Below, one piece after another: positions 1 to 7,600 of a stretch of 64,000 nucleotides of DNA. The DNA is taken from contig CALNAK010000021.1 in the NCBI GenBank assembly GCA_937874185.1, positions 310,001 to 374,000 of the forward strand, given 5' to 3'. The position numbers and the translations under genes are program-made. Below the pieces are notes generated by a model, which worked only from the letters and a program-made list of their open reading frames with translations, ran no database searches and was not told the origin of the DNA. How positions within the stretch are numbered: position 1 is the stretch's first letter; each line of letters begins with the position of its first letter. Origin of the DNA: an uncultured Lactobacillus sp. Lineage in GTDB: Bacteria > Bacillota > Bacilli > Lactobacillales > Lactobacillaceae.

Positions 1-57
1 CTCGTTATAAATAACAAAGCAATCAAAATTCTTTTTTTCAATATTTTATCCCCCTTT

Positions 58-98
58 CGAAAAAAAAGGAGTGGCATATTGTTAAATATACCCCTCCT
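58..98 (-). terminator. Terminator of the WxL protein gene
   Basis: An imperfect hairpin (AGGAG...CTCCT arms, 67-98) is followed on the minus strand by a run of seven T. It lies just past the stop of the WxL gene. Confidence 0.7.
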
Positions 99-111
99 CA
101 TTATTTAAACT

Positions 112-714
112 TTAAGCTGGTGCATTCGACAATGTCCAAGTCAATGTTGAACTGTACGAACCACCAATATTACCAGCTGGTACGAACAATGACGCATCAG
201 TAGCACCATAAGCGGCGGTATAAGCACCAACACCCTCACCGACAGGGGCATTCAAAACTTCTGCAGGAGTTGCGCTGATTGGTAAACTACCAGTAAAGGT
301 AGGTGCCGTTGATACGTTATTCTTTGAATCAGCGGTAATTGCGGCAGCGTCAGTAAATGATAAAGCTGCACCCTTCAACGTTGAACTCGTAGTACTTGAT
401 GATGTAAACGGTGTATCAGCAACCGTTACAGAATATCCACTTGCATTACCAGGATCAGAAACATGTAGATCACTAGCAATAGCTGTTGAGGTATAAGTAA
501 AGTCACTAGCGTTAGAAGGTAAACCAGCAGTCGTACTACCAAAGCTAACACCTGGTACTGAATCCAATGTAATTGTTCCCGGTGTAATATCAGCTGAGGC
601 CGTTGACGTCAAAGGTGGTACTGTCGTTGCGGCACTGGCAACTACTCCGCCAACTGAACTAACTCCTAACAAAGCTGCACTAATTAACAAACTACTCTTT
701 AAAATTCTTTTCAT
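112..714 (-). CDS. WxL domain cell-surface protein
   Basis: A secreted wall-associated protein of 200 residues. Residues 1-28 form a signal peptide (basic MKR start, hydrophobic core, cleavage near ASA). The rest is rich in Ser, Thr, Ala and Gly, as in beta-rich WxL domains, and ends with the diagnostic LTWTL motif a few residues from the C-terminus. WxL domains of Lactobacillales bind peptidoglycan non-covalently. Such proteins usually occur in clusters with a DUF916 membrane partner; none is visible here, so the gene is solitary or the partner lies beyond position 1. The start is an ATG with an upstream GGAGG. Family assignment is firm, the ligand is unknown. Confidence 0.85.
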   Translation of the reverse strand: MKRILKSSLLISAALLGVSSVGGVVASAATTVPPLTSTASADITPGTITLDSVPGVSFGSTTAGLPSNASDFTYTSTAIASDLHVSDPGNASGYSVTVADTPFTSSSTTSSTLKGAALSFTDAAAITADSKNNVSTAPTFTGSLPISATPAEVLNAPVGEGVGAYTAAYGATDASLFVPAGNIGGSYSSTLTWTLSNAPA

Positions 715-775
715 TATTAATTTCCCTCCATACCCGATATATTTATCGATATGAATTGAAACCCATTAAAGATGG

Positions 776-889
776 TTAATGTCTAGGATTCCAGGGAATG
801 ACACCTTCATGCCATCTTTTGAAGGCCTTCTTAACCTTCAACTTCGTTATACTTTCATCCTTAAATTTTCGCAAATATAACCACGTCAT
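776..889 (-). CDS. Possible 37-residue basic peptide
   Basis: A short open frame upstream of the WxL gene, starting with ATG and ending with TAA. The predicted peptide is basic and Trp-rich (begins MTWLYLRKF, ends WNPRH). No good ribosome site is visible. The DNA can also fold (AAAGATGG at 769-776 pairs with CCATCTTT at 813-820), so it may instead be the structured leader of the WxL transcript or the remnant of a longer gene. I do not recognise the peptide. Confidence 0.2.
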   Translation of the reverse strand: MTWLYLRKFKDESITKLKVKKAFKRWHEGVIPWNPRH

Positions 890-893
890 TTAG

Positions 894-922
894 TTGGAAC
901 TGTACGATAAGTAAATTATAAT
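894..922 (+). promoter_or_regulatory. Promoter of the NrtR-like gene
   Basis: A -35 box TTGGAA (894-899) and a -10 box TATAAT (917-922) are separated by 17 bases, about 30 bases before the chosen start codon. Confidence 0.65.
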
Positions 923-955
923 AAATCTAACAATAAACAGAGGGTGCCCGTACAA

Positions 956-1711
956 ATGGATGATATAAAAATAAATAACAATTTGGTGATAAATATCGTT
1001 AATATAATTTGGAGTTTTGATTCAAGTACTAATAAAGTATTAGTGCTTTTAGTAAAAAATTCATTAGGACAAGATACTGATAAATGGGGATTGCCAACAA
1101 CTATTCTTCGTGCCAATGAAAACGCTGAAGAAGCTTCTTTAAGATTAATTAGAGAAAAAATTGGGATTGATCTACCTAATTTTTATACTGAACAATTAGC
1201 TACGTTCAGTAATATCAAACGAACAACCAATAACCGTGAAATTGCTTTGAGTTACATGACTTATTTACCTTACATGCCCGAATTAAAAGCTGGATATGGT
1301 GCTAAAGATGTTCAATGGTTCTCGGTTAATTATTCAAGTGATAACTTCCTTTTGAAACATGGTGAGATTATTTTTAAAACTTTATCCTCTAAAATATCGG
1401 AAGATGATTTTTATCATAATATTCAAGAACACAATGATAGCAAGCATCTAACCGCTGATCACACTTTGATTCTACGTTCTGCTTTTCAAAGAGTTACCAA
1501 TCGATTAGACTATTTACCTACAATTCTGTTGATATTAGGTGATGATTTTACCCTTAAAGAAGCCCGTGAAGTCTACGCTACTTTTTGGAAAGAACCCTTT
1601 GAAAACATTGATAACTCTAACTTCCGCAAGACTCACGCTCACCTATTTACTGAGGTAGGAATTGAACATGGTAAGAGTGGTCGGCCTGCTAAGCTATACA
1701 AGCTGAGGTGA
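956..1711 (+). CDS. NrtR-like Nudix/winged-helix regulator
   Basis: A transcriptional regulator with an N-terminal Nudix-like domain (about residues 1-145, degenerate Nudix box around the WGLP and EEASLRLIREKIGI segment) and a C-terminal winged helix (about 160-251, ending GRPAKLYKL). NrtR proteins sense ADP-ribose or NAD-cycle metabolites through an inactive Nudix fold and repress NAD biosynthesis and niacin transport. The next gene is an NiaP-like transporter, which fits that role. A GTG lies at 944, but the ATG at 956 is preferred because GAGGG sits about 11 bases upstream of it, whereas the GTG overlaps that site. Whether the Nudix domain is catalytic cannot be told from sequence alone. 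Confidence 0.75.
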   Translation: MDDIKINNNLVINIVNIIWSFDSSTNKVLVLLVKNSLGQDTDKWGLPTTILRANENAEEASLRLIREKIGIDLPNFYTEQLATFSNIKRTTNNREIALSYMTYLPYMPELKAGYGAKDVQWFSVNYSSDNFLLKHGEIIFKTLSSKISEDDFYHNIQEHNDSKHLTADHTLILRSAFQRVTNRLDYLPTILLILGDDFTLKEAREVYATFWKEPFENIDNSNFRKTHAHLFTEVGIEHGKSGRPAKLYKLR

Positions 1712-1760
1712 TTGCTTGACCACAAATGGGACTAGTGATAGTCTTATTTTAAATTATTTT

Positions 1761-1775
1761 AGGTATATCTTACCT
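1761..1775. promoter_or_regulatory. Inverted repeat before niaP, possible operator
   Basis: AGGTA and TACCT form a perfect inverted repeat around a five-base centre, inside the 115-base gap between the Nudix regulator and the transporter. It is a candidate binding site for that regulator. No consensus was available to compare, so this is inference. Confidence 0.35.
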
Positions 1776-1826
1776 TTAATAAAAATATTTGTTTTTGGGT
1801 ATAAATCCTAGGGGGTATTTCTTGTT

Positions 1827-3038
1827 TTGAATACAGAAGCAAAGGACAAAAGCGGTCTTAAACTGCTAATGGTCATTGGTACTGCATGGCTATTCGATGC
1901 TGCAGATGTTGCATTACTATCTTTTATCATGCCTTTATTAAAGAAAGAATGGACTTTAACCGACAGTCAAATTGGTTTAGTCAGTTCCATCACTACCGTT
2001 GGTATGATGATTGGGGCACTTCTTTTTGGATACTTAGCCGATAAGTTCGGTAAAAAGAATATTATTATCGTTACTCTGCTGATTTTCTCAATCAGTAATT
2101 TAGTTTTAGCATTAACAATGGATTTGCCACAATTCTTAATTGTTCGTTTTATTACCGGTATTGGACTCGGGGGTGAACTACCAGTGGCTTCAACTATTAT
2201 TGCGGACGCCTTCTCCGGACACAAACGTTCTAGAATGTTGATCTTGGTGGATAGTTTCTGGGCTATTGGTTGGATATTAGCATCATTAATGGCCTTCCTT
2301 TTCATGCCACTTTACGGTTGGCGTCCAACAGTTATTATCACTTCACTGATGGCTCTATACACTTTAGTTATTCGTCGTCATTTACCAGAACAAACTAATA
2401 CAAAGAATACAAAACTTAATTTGAAAGTTGCCTTAGGACAAATTTTTTCACCTGAATATCGCCGTGCCACTATTTGTCTTAGTATCCTCTGGTTCGTTAT
2501 TATGTTTGCTTACTATGGCATGTTCCTCTGGTTACCAAGTGTCTTGATCAAGCGTGGATTCTCAGTAGTTCACAGTTTTGGTTATACCTTGTTAATGAGT
2601 GTTGCTCAATTACCTGGATACTTCCTTGCAGCATATTTAATGGGAAAACTCTCTCGTAAACGAGTCTTAGAAATTTATCTAATCGGTACTATCATTGGTG
2701 CCTTCCTCTTTGGTACTGCTCAAACCGTCTTTATGGTTGTCTTCAGTAGTTGTTTATTATCATTCTTCACACTTGGTGCTTGGGGAATTATGATTGCTTT
2801 AACTCCTACTCAATATCCAATTGAAGTACGTGGAGTGGGAATTGGTTTCACTCAATCAATCGGTCGTATCGGTGCCACTATTGGACCTTACTTAATCGGT
2901 TTTTCATTAGGTATGAACCTCAGTATCGCAACAATCTTCTTCTACTTTGTAATTGCTTTAGTTATCGGTATCTTAGTTTTAATCTTTGGAATGGTCGATA
3001 ATGATCAAAAAGATAGCTCCAAAGTTGCAACAGATTAA
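1827..3038 (+). CDS. niaP: NiaP-like MFS niacin transporter
   Basis: A 403-residue major facilitator with about twelve membrane segments. The WLFDAADVALLSF segment after the first helix start, the GYLADKFGKK loop and the GIGLGGELPV motif resemble the NiaP (nicotinate importer) branch of the MFS. Its place right after an NrtR-like regulator supports a role in bringing nicotinate or a related pyridine into the cell for NAD synthesis. The start is TTG, chosen because AGGGGG sits 11 bases upstream and the next in-frame ATG would remove the N-terminal segment. A closely related substrate (for example an aromatic acid) is the main alternative. Confidence 0.7.
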   Translation: MNTEAKDKSGLKLLMVIGTAWLFDAADVALLSFIMPLLKKEWTLTDSQIGLVSSITTVGMMIGALLFGYLADKFGKKNIIIVTLLIFSISNLVLALTMDLPQFLIVRFITGIGLGGELPVASTIIADAFSGHKRSRMLILVDSFWAIGWILASLMAFLFMPLYGWRPTVIITSLMALYTLVIRRHLPEQTNTKNTKLNLKVALGQIFSPEYRRATICLSILWFVIMFAYYGMFLWLPSVLIKRGFSVVHSFGYTLLMSVAQLPGYFLAAYLMGKLSRKRVLEIYLIGTIIGAFLFGTAQTVFMVVFSSCLLSFFTLGAWGIMIALTPTQYPIEVRGVGIGFTQSIGRIGATIGPYLIGFSLGMNLSIATIFFYFVIALVIGILVLIFGMVDNDQKDSSKVATD

Positions 3039-3062
3039 TTAGTCTATCCTCCCAGAATAGAT

Positions 3063-3103
3063 GAAAAAAAGATTGAATTCCTCTAAACGAATTCAATCTT
3101 TTT
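3063..3103. terminator. Bidirectional terminator
   Basis: GATTGAATTC and GAATTCAATC form a perfect 10-bp stem (3071-3098), flanked by A-run and T-run. It serves both the niacin transporter and the convergent B3/4 gene. Confidence 0.85.
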
Positions 3104-3110
3104 GTGTATC

Positions 3111-3824
3111 CTATAACTCAACTGTTTCAGGATGATCTTTTGTTAAATGCTCAATCTTACCATCAACTTTAAAGTATTTCTCAATTAATTCTTTTAATTC
3201 AACAACTGCTTCACTTGCACGTTTAGCTTGATTCTCATTAATAGCCTCAATAACAAGCACTGAATCAGTTGTATCTTCAGTCAACATTGTTCGTTGAGCT
3301 TCACGCCAATTTAGGCAACGGCAAATTGCACCAGTTTTATCATAATAAATAATTTCTCCTGGAAGAGCTGGTGAATCTTCATCAGCACCTAATGGCTTAA
3401 ATCCTTCGCCACCTTTAGCTTCTCCCAAATGAAGGTCGCCATCCATCGCATTAAGATTTTCCCCACCACAAGGAACCCCATATTTTAGGGAAATACTATT
3501 ATAAATATCCACTAAAGGACTGATTGGTGAAAATTCTCTACCTTGGCTGACACGCTTTAACAATGCCTCAATCGAGCAACGAACACCCTTCTTAGTCTTG
3601 AACTGTCTGAATGCTTGACGCCATTCATCAATAACCTCATTGTCCTTAAAAGATTCATTAGTAATGAATTTCTCAGACTCCTTTGATGCATCACTCAATA
3701 GTTTGGCAAAGTATGGATCATCTTTCTCATCAACATGATTATCAATATCATGAATTGTTAAAGTGCTAATCTGTGCATCAGGAAACAACTCCCAGAATTT
3801 CTCATCAATTACAACTTTTGTCAT
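3111..3824 (-). CDS. B3/B4 tRNA-binding domain protein
   Basis: A soluble 237-residue protein of the B3/4 family, named after the B3/B4 domain of the phenylalanyl-tRNA synthetase beta chain, where this fold takes part in editing. The hallmark region is about residues 105-195: YNSISLKYGVPCGGENL, then ALPGEIIYYD and the CRCLNWREAQRTML segment. Stand-alone members are common in Firmicutes; a role in checking or deacylating tRNA is assumed but not established. It lies five bases after paiA with its own GAGG ribosome site, so it is probably the last gene of a marR-paiA-B3/4 operon that ends at the strong terminator at 3063-3103. Confidence 0.75.
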   Translation of the reverse strand: MTKVVIDEKFWELFPDAQISTLTIHDIDNHVDEKDDPYFAKLLSDASKESEKFITNESFKDNEVIDEWRQAFRQFKTKKGVRCSIEALLKRVSQGREFSPISPLVDIYNSISLKYGVPCGGENLNAMDGDLHLGEAKGGEGFKPLGADEDSPALPGEIIYYDKTGAICRCLNWREAQRTMLTEDTTDSVLVIEAINENQAKRASEAVVELKELIEKYFKVDGKIEHLTKDHPETVEL

Positions 3825-3829
3825 TATTA

Positions 3830-4348
3830 CTACCTCAATTCCTTCTTTAAAATATAGTCCGTTTGAACCGATTCACCCATGATAAATTTATGCTCACTGT
3901 ATCTTACAAAATCCATCTTCTGATAAAACTTCTGCGCCGGAAAATTATTTTCCCAAACACCCAACCAAACACTCTGTTTATTTAATTCTTCCGCTTTAGC
4001 AATTCCAAAATTCAGTAATTTAGTTCCTAATCCTAAACGTTTAAACTGTTTCCGAATATAAATTCGTTCAATTTCCAAACTTTCATCTCCGATTGACTCG
4101 GACTGCGCATCAAGGACATTTAACTTCAAATAACCAGCTAATTTCCCATCATAGAATGCAAAATAGAACATGGAATTGATATTTGTTAACTCTTTTTTTA
4201 ATTCAGCATTATTATATGCCTTGTCCAAATAATCATTTAAATCTGCCTCAGTATTGTATTCACCAAAGGTATCCGTATAGGTTTCAACACTAAGATTGTG
4301 CAAAGTTTTTAAGTCATCCAACGTACATTTTTTAATTTCAATTGTCAT
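3830..4348 (-). CDS. paiA: PaiA-like polyamine N-acetyltransferase
   Basis: A GNAT acetyltransferase of 172 residues whose whole length follows Bacillus subtilis PaiA (spermine/spermidine acetyltransferase): the LSVETYTDTFGE segment, AQSESIGDESLEIERIYI, the acetyl-CoA loop QFKRLGLGTKLLN (about 102-113), WLGVWENNFPAQKFYQKM, and the C-terminal MGESVQTDYILKK. It would transfer acetyl from acetyl-CoA to polyamines in the cytoplasm, lowering their toxicity. The ATG overlaps the stop of the upstream MarR gene by one base (TAATG), so the two are translationally coupled. Substrate is inferred from similarity. Confidence 0.8.
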   Translation of the reverse strand: MTIEIKKCTLDDLKTLHNLSVETYTDTFGEYNTEADLNDYLDKAYNNAELKKELTNINSMFYFAFYDGKLAGYLKLNVLDAQSESIGDESLEIERIYIRKQFKRLGLGTKLLNFGIAKAEELNKQSVWLGVWENNFPAQKFYQKMDFVRYSEHKFIMGESVQTDYILKKELR

Positions 4349-4797
4349 TAATATATTCGCTTATTACCCTTCTTGACGTATTCCCACTCACCAGAAATAT
4401 TATTCTCAACAACTTTCAGTGACTTGAAAAACTGTTTCTTTTCTTCTTGAGTCATCCCTTTTAACGCTACGCCGTTAGAATAAATATCCTCACGATTGAT
4501 AACTGGATAAGTTTCTTTTCCTTTATCCGTCACAAAGAGCTTCTTTTCTTTTTTATTATCCTTTGATTGCTTTCTAACAATAAATCCATTATCTTCAAGT
4601 TTTCTAACCGCACGAGCGGCAGTTGTTCGATCTACTTTAATCATCTCGGCCAACTTCTCCTGAATGATGCCGGGATTCTCATAGATACGAACCAAATAAA
4701 TATATTGTCCCTTGGTCAAATCATATTCTTTAAACTCAATATTACTAATTGAATCAAGTGAACGAGCTATTATACCGATTGATCTCAAAATATCCAC
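4348..4797 (-). CDS. MarR family regulator
   Basis: A winged-helix MarR-type repressor of about 149 residues. Visible parts are the DLTKGQYIYLVRIYENPGI dimer/HTH entry, the recognition helix region VDRTTAARAVRKLEDNGFI and the wing RKQSKDNKKEKKLFVT. It heads an operon with paiA, so it probably controls polyamine acetylation and itself. The frame stays open to a TTG at 4821, but the GTG at 4797 is chosen because AGAGAGG lies eight bases before it. The -35/-10 pair and two inverted repeats lie just upstream (4827-4858), consistent with autorepression. Ligand unknown. Confidence 0.8.
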   Translation of the reverse strand: MDILRSIGIIARSLDSISNIEFKEYDLTKGQYIYLVRIYENPGIIQEKLAEMIKVDRTTAARAVRKLEDNGFIVRKQSKDNKKEKKLFVTDKGKETYPVINREDIYSNGVALKGMTQEEKKQFFKSLKVVENNISGEWEYVKKGNKRIY

Positions 4798-4826
4798 AAA
4801 TGTTGCCTCTCTTTCAAACAAAAATT

Positions 4827-4858
4827 ATTGTACAACCATTTTGTTGCAATTACAACAA
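4827..4858 (-). promoter_or_regulatory. marR-paiA promoter with overlapping operators
   Basis: On the minus strand TTGTAA (4850-4855) and TACAAT (4827-4832) are 17 bases apart. The inverted repeat TTGTTG-n6-CAACAA (4841-4858) covers the -35 box, and the palindrome TTGTACAA (4828-4835) covers the -10 box. This is the expected arrangement for an autoregulated MarR operator. Confidence 0.65.
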
Positions 4859-4867
4859 AAACATAAT

Positions 4868-4899
4868 CAAAAAAAGATAGCAATCAGGAATTGCTATCC
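4868..4899 (-). terminator. Terminator of the 91-residue protein gene
   Basis: GATAGCAAT and ATTGCTATC form a 9-bp stem with a five-base loop (4876-4898), followed on the minus strand by seven T. Confidence 0.8.
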
Positions 4900-4920
4900 A
4901 GTTTGATGCTTATTCTATTT

Positions 4921-5196
4921 TTAGTTGATTGCGTAACCAACGTTGTGGGCAAATTGATCAATTTGTTCTTGATACTCTTTACCATTTTTCATTTTGTCTA
5001 AAACATCCTTAACCTTATTGTCATCACGAAGACGTCCAAATAAGTATTGGAATGAATAATTTTTATCTAACAAATTATATGTTTTTAGAACAAAATCTTT
5101 AGCATAATCGCTCTTGTCGAGTTCCTTCTCTGCATTAATATCGGTATATAGCTCCGATAAAATTCTCTTTGCCTCAGTATTGTCATTTAGTTTCAT
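4921..5196 (-). CDS. Small helical protein of unknown function
   Basis: A 91-residue soluble, charged, apparently all-helical protein with no signal peptide or membrane segment. I do not recognise the family. A TTG lies one codon upstream, but the ATG at 5196 is chosen because AGGTGG precedes it by nine bases. The gene stands alone, with its own promoter (5278-5306), a cre-like site in the leader (5248-5263) and its own terminator (4868-4899). Size and helix content recall small stress or immunity proteins, but nothing in the sequence proves this. Confidence 0.65.
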   Translation of the reverse strand: MKLNDNTEAKRILSELYTDINAEKELDKSDYAKDFVLKTYNLLDKNYSFQYLFGRLRDDNKVKDVLDKMKNGKEYQEQIDQFAHNVGYAIN

Positions 5197-5247
5197 CAAT
5201 ACACACCACCTAATTAATTATTAAAACCTCACACAAGATACGCCTAT

Positions 5248-5263
5248 ATGTAAGCGTTTACTA
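5248..5263. promoter_or_regulatory. cre-like CcpA site
   Basis: ATGTAAGCGTTTACTA matches the cre consensus WTGNAANCGNWNNCAW with one mismatch. It lies between the predicted -10 box and the start of the 91-residue protein gene, a position where CcpA would block transcription. Confidence 0.45.
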
Positions 5264-5277
5264 TATCTTGTATTTCT

Positions 5278-5306
5278 ATTATATAACTTATAGGTAAAAA
5301 TTTCAG
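5278..5306 (-). promoter_or_regulatory. Promoter of the 91-residue protein gene
   Basis: On the minus strand CTGAAA (5301-5306) and TATAAT (5278-5283) are separated by 17 bases. Confidence 0.5.
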
Positions 5307-5328
5307 TTAAAAACCGAATAAGTCTGTA

Positions 5329-5988
5329 TTAATTATTTTGTTCTTTAAAATTATGTTTTAATTCTGGCCAAATCCACTTATCTGCTGTAGCAATTAGAAT
5401 CCCATTGAAGAAAAATGAGAACAATGTTCCAATATTAACAGAGTAAACATTACGAATTGCAAAACCTGCAATAATAATAATTATTATTGGCGGAATAAAA
5501 TCGATCAATTGTGCTGCAGTCGAATTACCTTTAAGATACAAGAATCTCAAAATATTGGTTGTATCATCATTTGGATGCATTACAATATTTGCTCGTTGAT
5601 ATAGAGAAATTGCGACACAGAAGAATACAATTCCTAAACAAGACAGAATAGCACGAATAAATATTGATAAACTTGGTACACCTAAATTATTTAACAACTC
5701 AGTAAAAATATTTACAAAGTAACTAAAGAATAATACGTACAGAATTTCTCCTACTAATCTTTTACCATCAAAACGTTTGATTAAGAATTGATTCGTGATT
5801 GCATTGATAACTCCAATTATAAATAACAGAAAACCGGTATTCCAGCCAAACCAATGAGTCATATTGACCGCAGAAGCCGTCCAGAGTCCACTTCCCATAT
5901 TAGCGGAAATACAGAGACCATTTCCGAAAGCATTTAAAATCAAACCAGAAACAAGTCCAATTATTCTCGTTTGTATTGAATTTTTGAT
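5329..5988 (-). CDS. YczE/YyaS-type membrane protein
   Basis: An integral membrane protein with five or six hydrophobic segments, of the YczE family (COG2364). Members carry the GLGV-P-like N-terminal motif, here GNGLCISANMGSGLW, and are uncharacterised transport-like proteins. A canonical start exists only at TTG 5943, inside the first helix and without a ribosome site. The frame remains open upstream to a stop at 6019-6021. An AAGGGG ribosome site at 5996-6001 is spaced seven bases from ATC 5988, giving a normal N-terminus (KNSIQTRIIGLVSGLIL) and a full-length 219-residue protein. I therefore annotate from ATC, with the caution that AUC starts are rare. Function unknown. Confidence 0.65.
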   Translation of the reverse strand: MKNSIQTRIIGLVSGLILNAFGNGLCISANMGSGLWTASAVNMTHWFGWNTGFLLFIIGVINAITNQFLIKRFDGKRLVGEILYVLFFSYFVNIFTELLNNLGVPSLSIFIRAILSCLGIVFFCVAISLYQRANIVMHPNDDTTNILRFLYLKGNSTAAQLIDFIPPIIIIIIAGFAIRNVYSVNIGTLFSFFFNGILIATADKWIWPELKHNFKEQNN

Positions 5989-6012
5989 ACTACCACCCCT
6001 TACAATATGTTG

Positions 6013-6040
6013 ACTATCTTACAACAAGAACTCATGACAA
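6013..6040 (-). promoter_or_regulatory. Promoter of the YczE-type gene
   Basis: On the minus strand TTGTCA (6035-6040) and GATAGT (6013-6018) are 16 bases apart. Transcription would begin only a few bases before the AAGGGG ribosome site at 5996-6001. Confidence 0.45.
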
Positions 6041-6041
6041 A

Positions 6042-6074
6042 CAAAAAAAGCTAGGTTATAGTACCTAACTTTTA
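6042..6074 (-). terminator. Terminator of the ABC importer operon
   Basis: AAGTTAGGT and ACCTAGCTT arms (one G-T pair) form a hairpin followed on the minus strand by a T-run. Confidence 0.7.
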
Positions 6075-6079
6075 CTTAA

Positions 6080-7600
6080 TTATTTTAATAATTTGTGACT
6101 AACTAGATAATCATGTGCAACCTTAGAAGCTTTTTCATGCTTAACAGTCACAAGATAATTCATCTTCTGCATATCACTAGCACTAATTTTTCCAGCTAAT
6201 TTATTCAAAGTTGATTTAATTTCTGGATGTTCAGTCGCAAACTTCTCTGACATCAATGGAGCACCTTGATAAGGTGGGAAGAAATTCTTGTCATCTTTTA
6301 GGATAACCAAATTATATTCCTGAACTTCTGGATCTGTCGTGTAACCATCAACAATATTCACCTTACCGTTGGCAATAGCTTTGTAACGAATAGAAGGTTC
6401 CATTGTTTTAACACTAGCTAATTCAAGCCCATATTTCTTTTGAATCCCAGGATAACCATCATGTTGTTGATAGAAATCTGGATCAAATCCAGCATGTAAT
6501 TTATCCTCGATTGCTACTAAATCACTAACAGTTTTTAAATTGTATTTCTTAGCAAATTTTTTAGTAACAGCCAAATCATAACCATTTTGATATTTCATTG
6601 GTCTTAAATAAGCCATGTTACCTTGTTCCTTCAACAATTCCTTAGCAACTTGATAGGTCTTTTCAGGATTATGTGAAACATTCTTATTTGTTTTTACCAA
6701 AGCTTGCAAAACAGTCCCAGTAAATTCTGGATAAATATCAATTGAACCAGACTGCAAGGCTTTATATAAGAATGAAGTTCCACCAAAGTTTGGCTTTAAT
6801 GATACTTTGACATTCTTATGGTCTTGCTCAATTAAATCTTTATACATGTTAATAAGAATTTCTGGCTCACTACCCATTTTACCTGCAATCTTGATTGTCA
6901 CTGGTGCCGGTTTAAAACTTCTATAACCTGCAAATCCGCCGACTAGGACAATCAACACAGAAAATAGGATTCCCATTTTTTTCAATGATAGTTTAGAAAT
7001 AAATTTGATCAATGCACTGAAAATCAACGTTAATACCGCTGACAAAATTGCACCAATAAGTAATAGTGAATTATTGTTAGTTTCAATACCCAATAGGATA
7101 TACGTACCAAGTCCACCGGCACCAATTAAGGCTGCCAATGTGGCTGTACCAATAATCATAACCATTGCAATTCTAATACCAGAAATAATCATTGGCATAG
7201 CTAATGGTATTTGAAATTTAACTAATTTCTTACTTCTGGATAATCCAAAAGCTTCAGCGGCTTCCTCCAAATTAGGATCAATCGAAGTCAATCCTGAATA
7301 AGTATTTTGAAAAATTGGCATAATGGCATATATAACTAATGCGATTATTGCTGGAACTGTACCAATTCCGACAATTGGAATCAAAATACCTAATAGAGCT
7401 AAACTAGGAATTGTTTGCAAAATACTAGTTATTTGTAGAATTACTTCGGCAATTCTTTTGTGAGTCATCAAAATTATTGCTAGTGGAATCGCGATTATTG
7501 CGGCAATAAATAATGAAATAAGTGAAATCGAAATATGTTGACCCAAAGCTTGCATGATTCCGCCACTTTGCGTTTGTAGAATATGAATAATTCCGTTCAT
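6080..7600 (-). CDS. ABC importer permease fused to substrate-binding domain (OpuC/EgtU type)
   Basis: A 506-residue two-part protein. Residues 1-205 are a permease domain of the glycine betaine family, with the coupling loop EEAAEAFGLSRSKKLVKFQIPLA near 110-135. A membrane anchor near 210-228 follows, then an extracellular binding domain (about 232-506) of the OpuAC fold, with the segments FGGTSFLYKALQSGSIDIYPEFTGT and DGYTTDPEVQEYNL. This architecture is shared by quaternary-ammonium importers (betaine, carnitine, choline), bile-exclusion BilE and the ergothioneine importer EgtU, so the ligand cannot be fixed here. It overlaps its ATPase gene by one base and shares its operon and terminator. 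Confidence 0.85.
   Translation of the reverse strand: MNGIIHILQTQSGGIMQALGQHISISLISLFIAAIIAIPLAIILMTHKRIAEVILQITSILQTIPSLALLGILIPIVGIGTVPAIIALVIYAIMPIFQNTYSGLTSIDPNLEEAAEAFGLSRSKKLVKFQIPLAMPMIISGIRIAMVMIIGTATLAALIGAGGLGTYILLGIETNNNSLLLIGAILSAVLTLIFSALIKFISKLSLKKMGILFSVLIVLVGGFAGYRSFKPAPVTIKIAGKMGSEPEILINMYKDLIEQDHKNVKVSLKPNFGGTSFLYKALQSGSIDIYPEFTGTVLQALVKTNKNVSHNPEKTYQVAKELLKEQGNMAYLRPMKYQNGYDLAVTKKFAKKYNLKTVSDLVAIEDKLHAGFDPDFYQQHDGYPGIQKKYGLELASVKTMEPSIRYKAIANGKVNIVDGYTTDPEVQEYNLVILKDDKNFFPPYQGAPLMSEKFATEHPEIKSTLNKLAGKISASDMQKMNYLVTVKHEKASKVAHDYLVSHKLLK

Noticed and set aside
5448..5520. Long runs of ATT/ATA triplets inside the YczE-type gene, looking like a microsatellite
   Set aside because: They encode the isoleucine-rich membrane helix PPIIIIIIAGF and need no repeat explanation.
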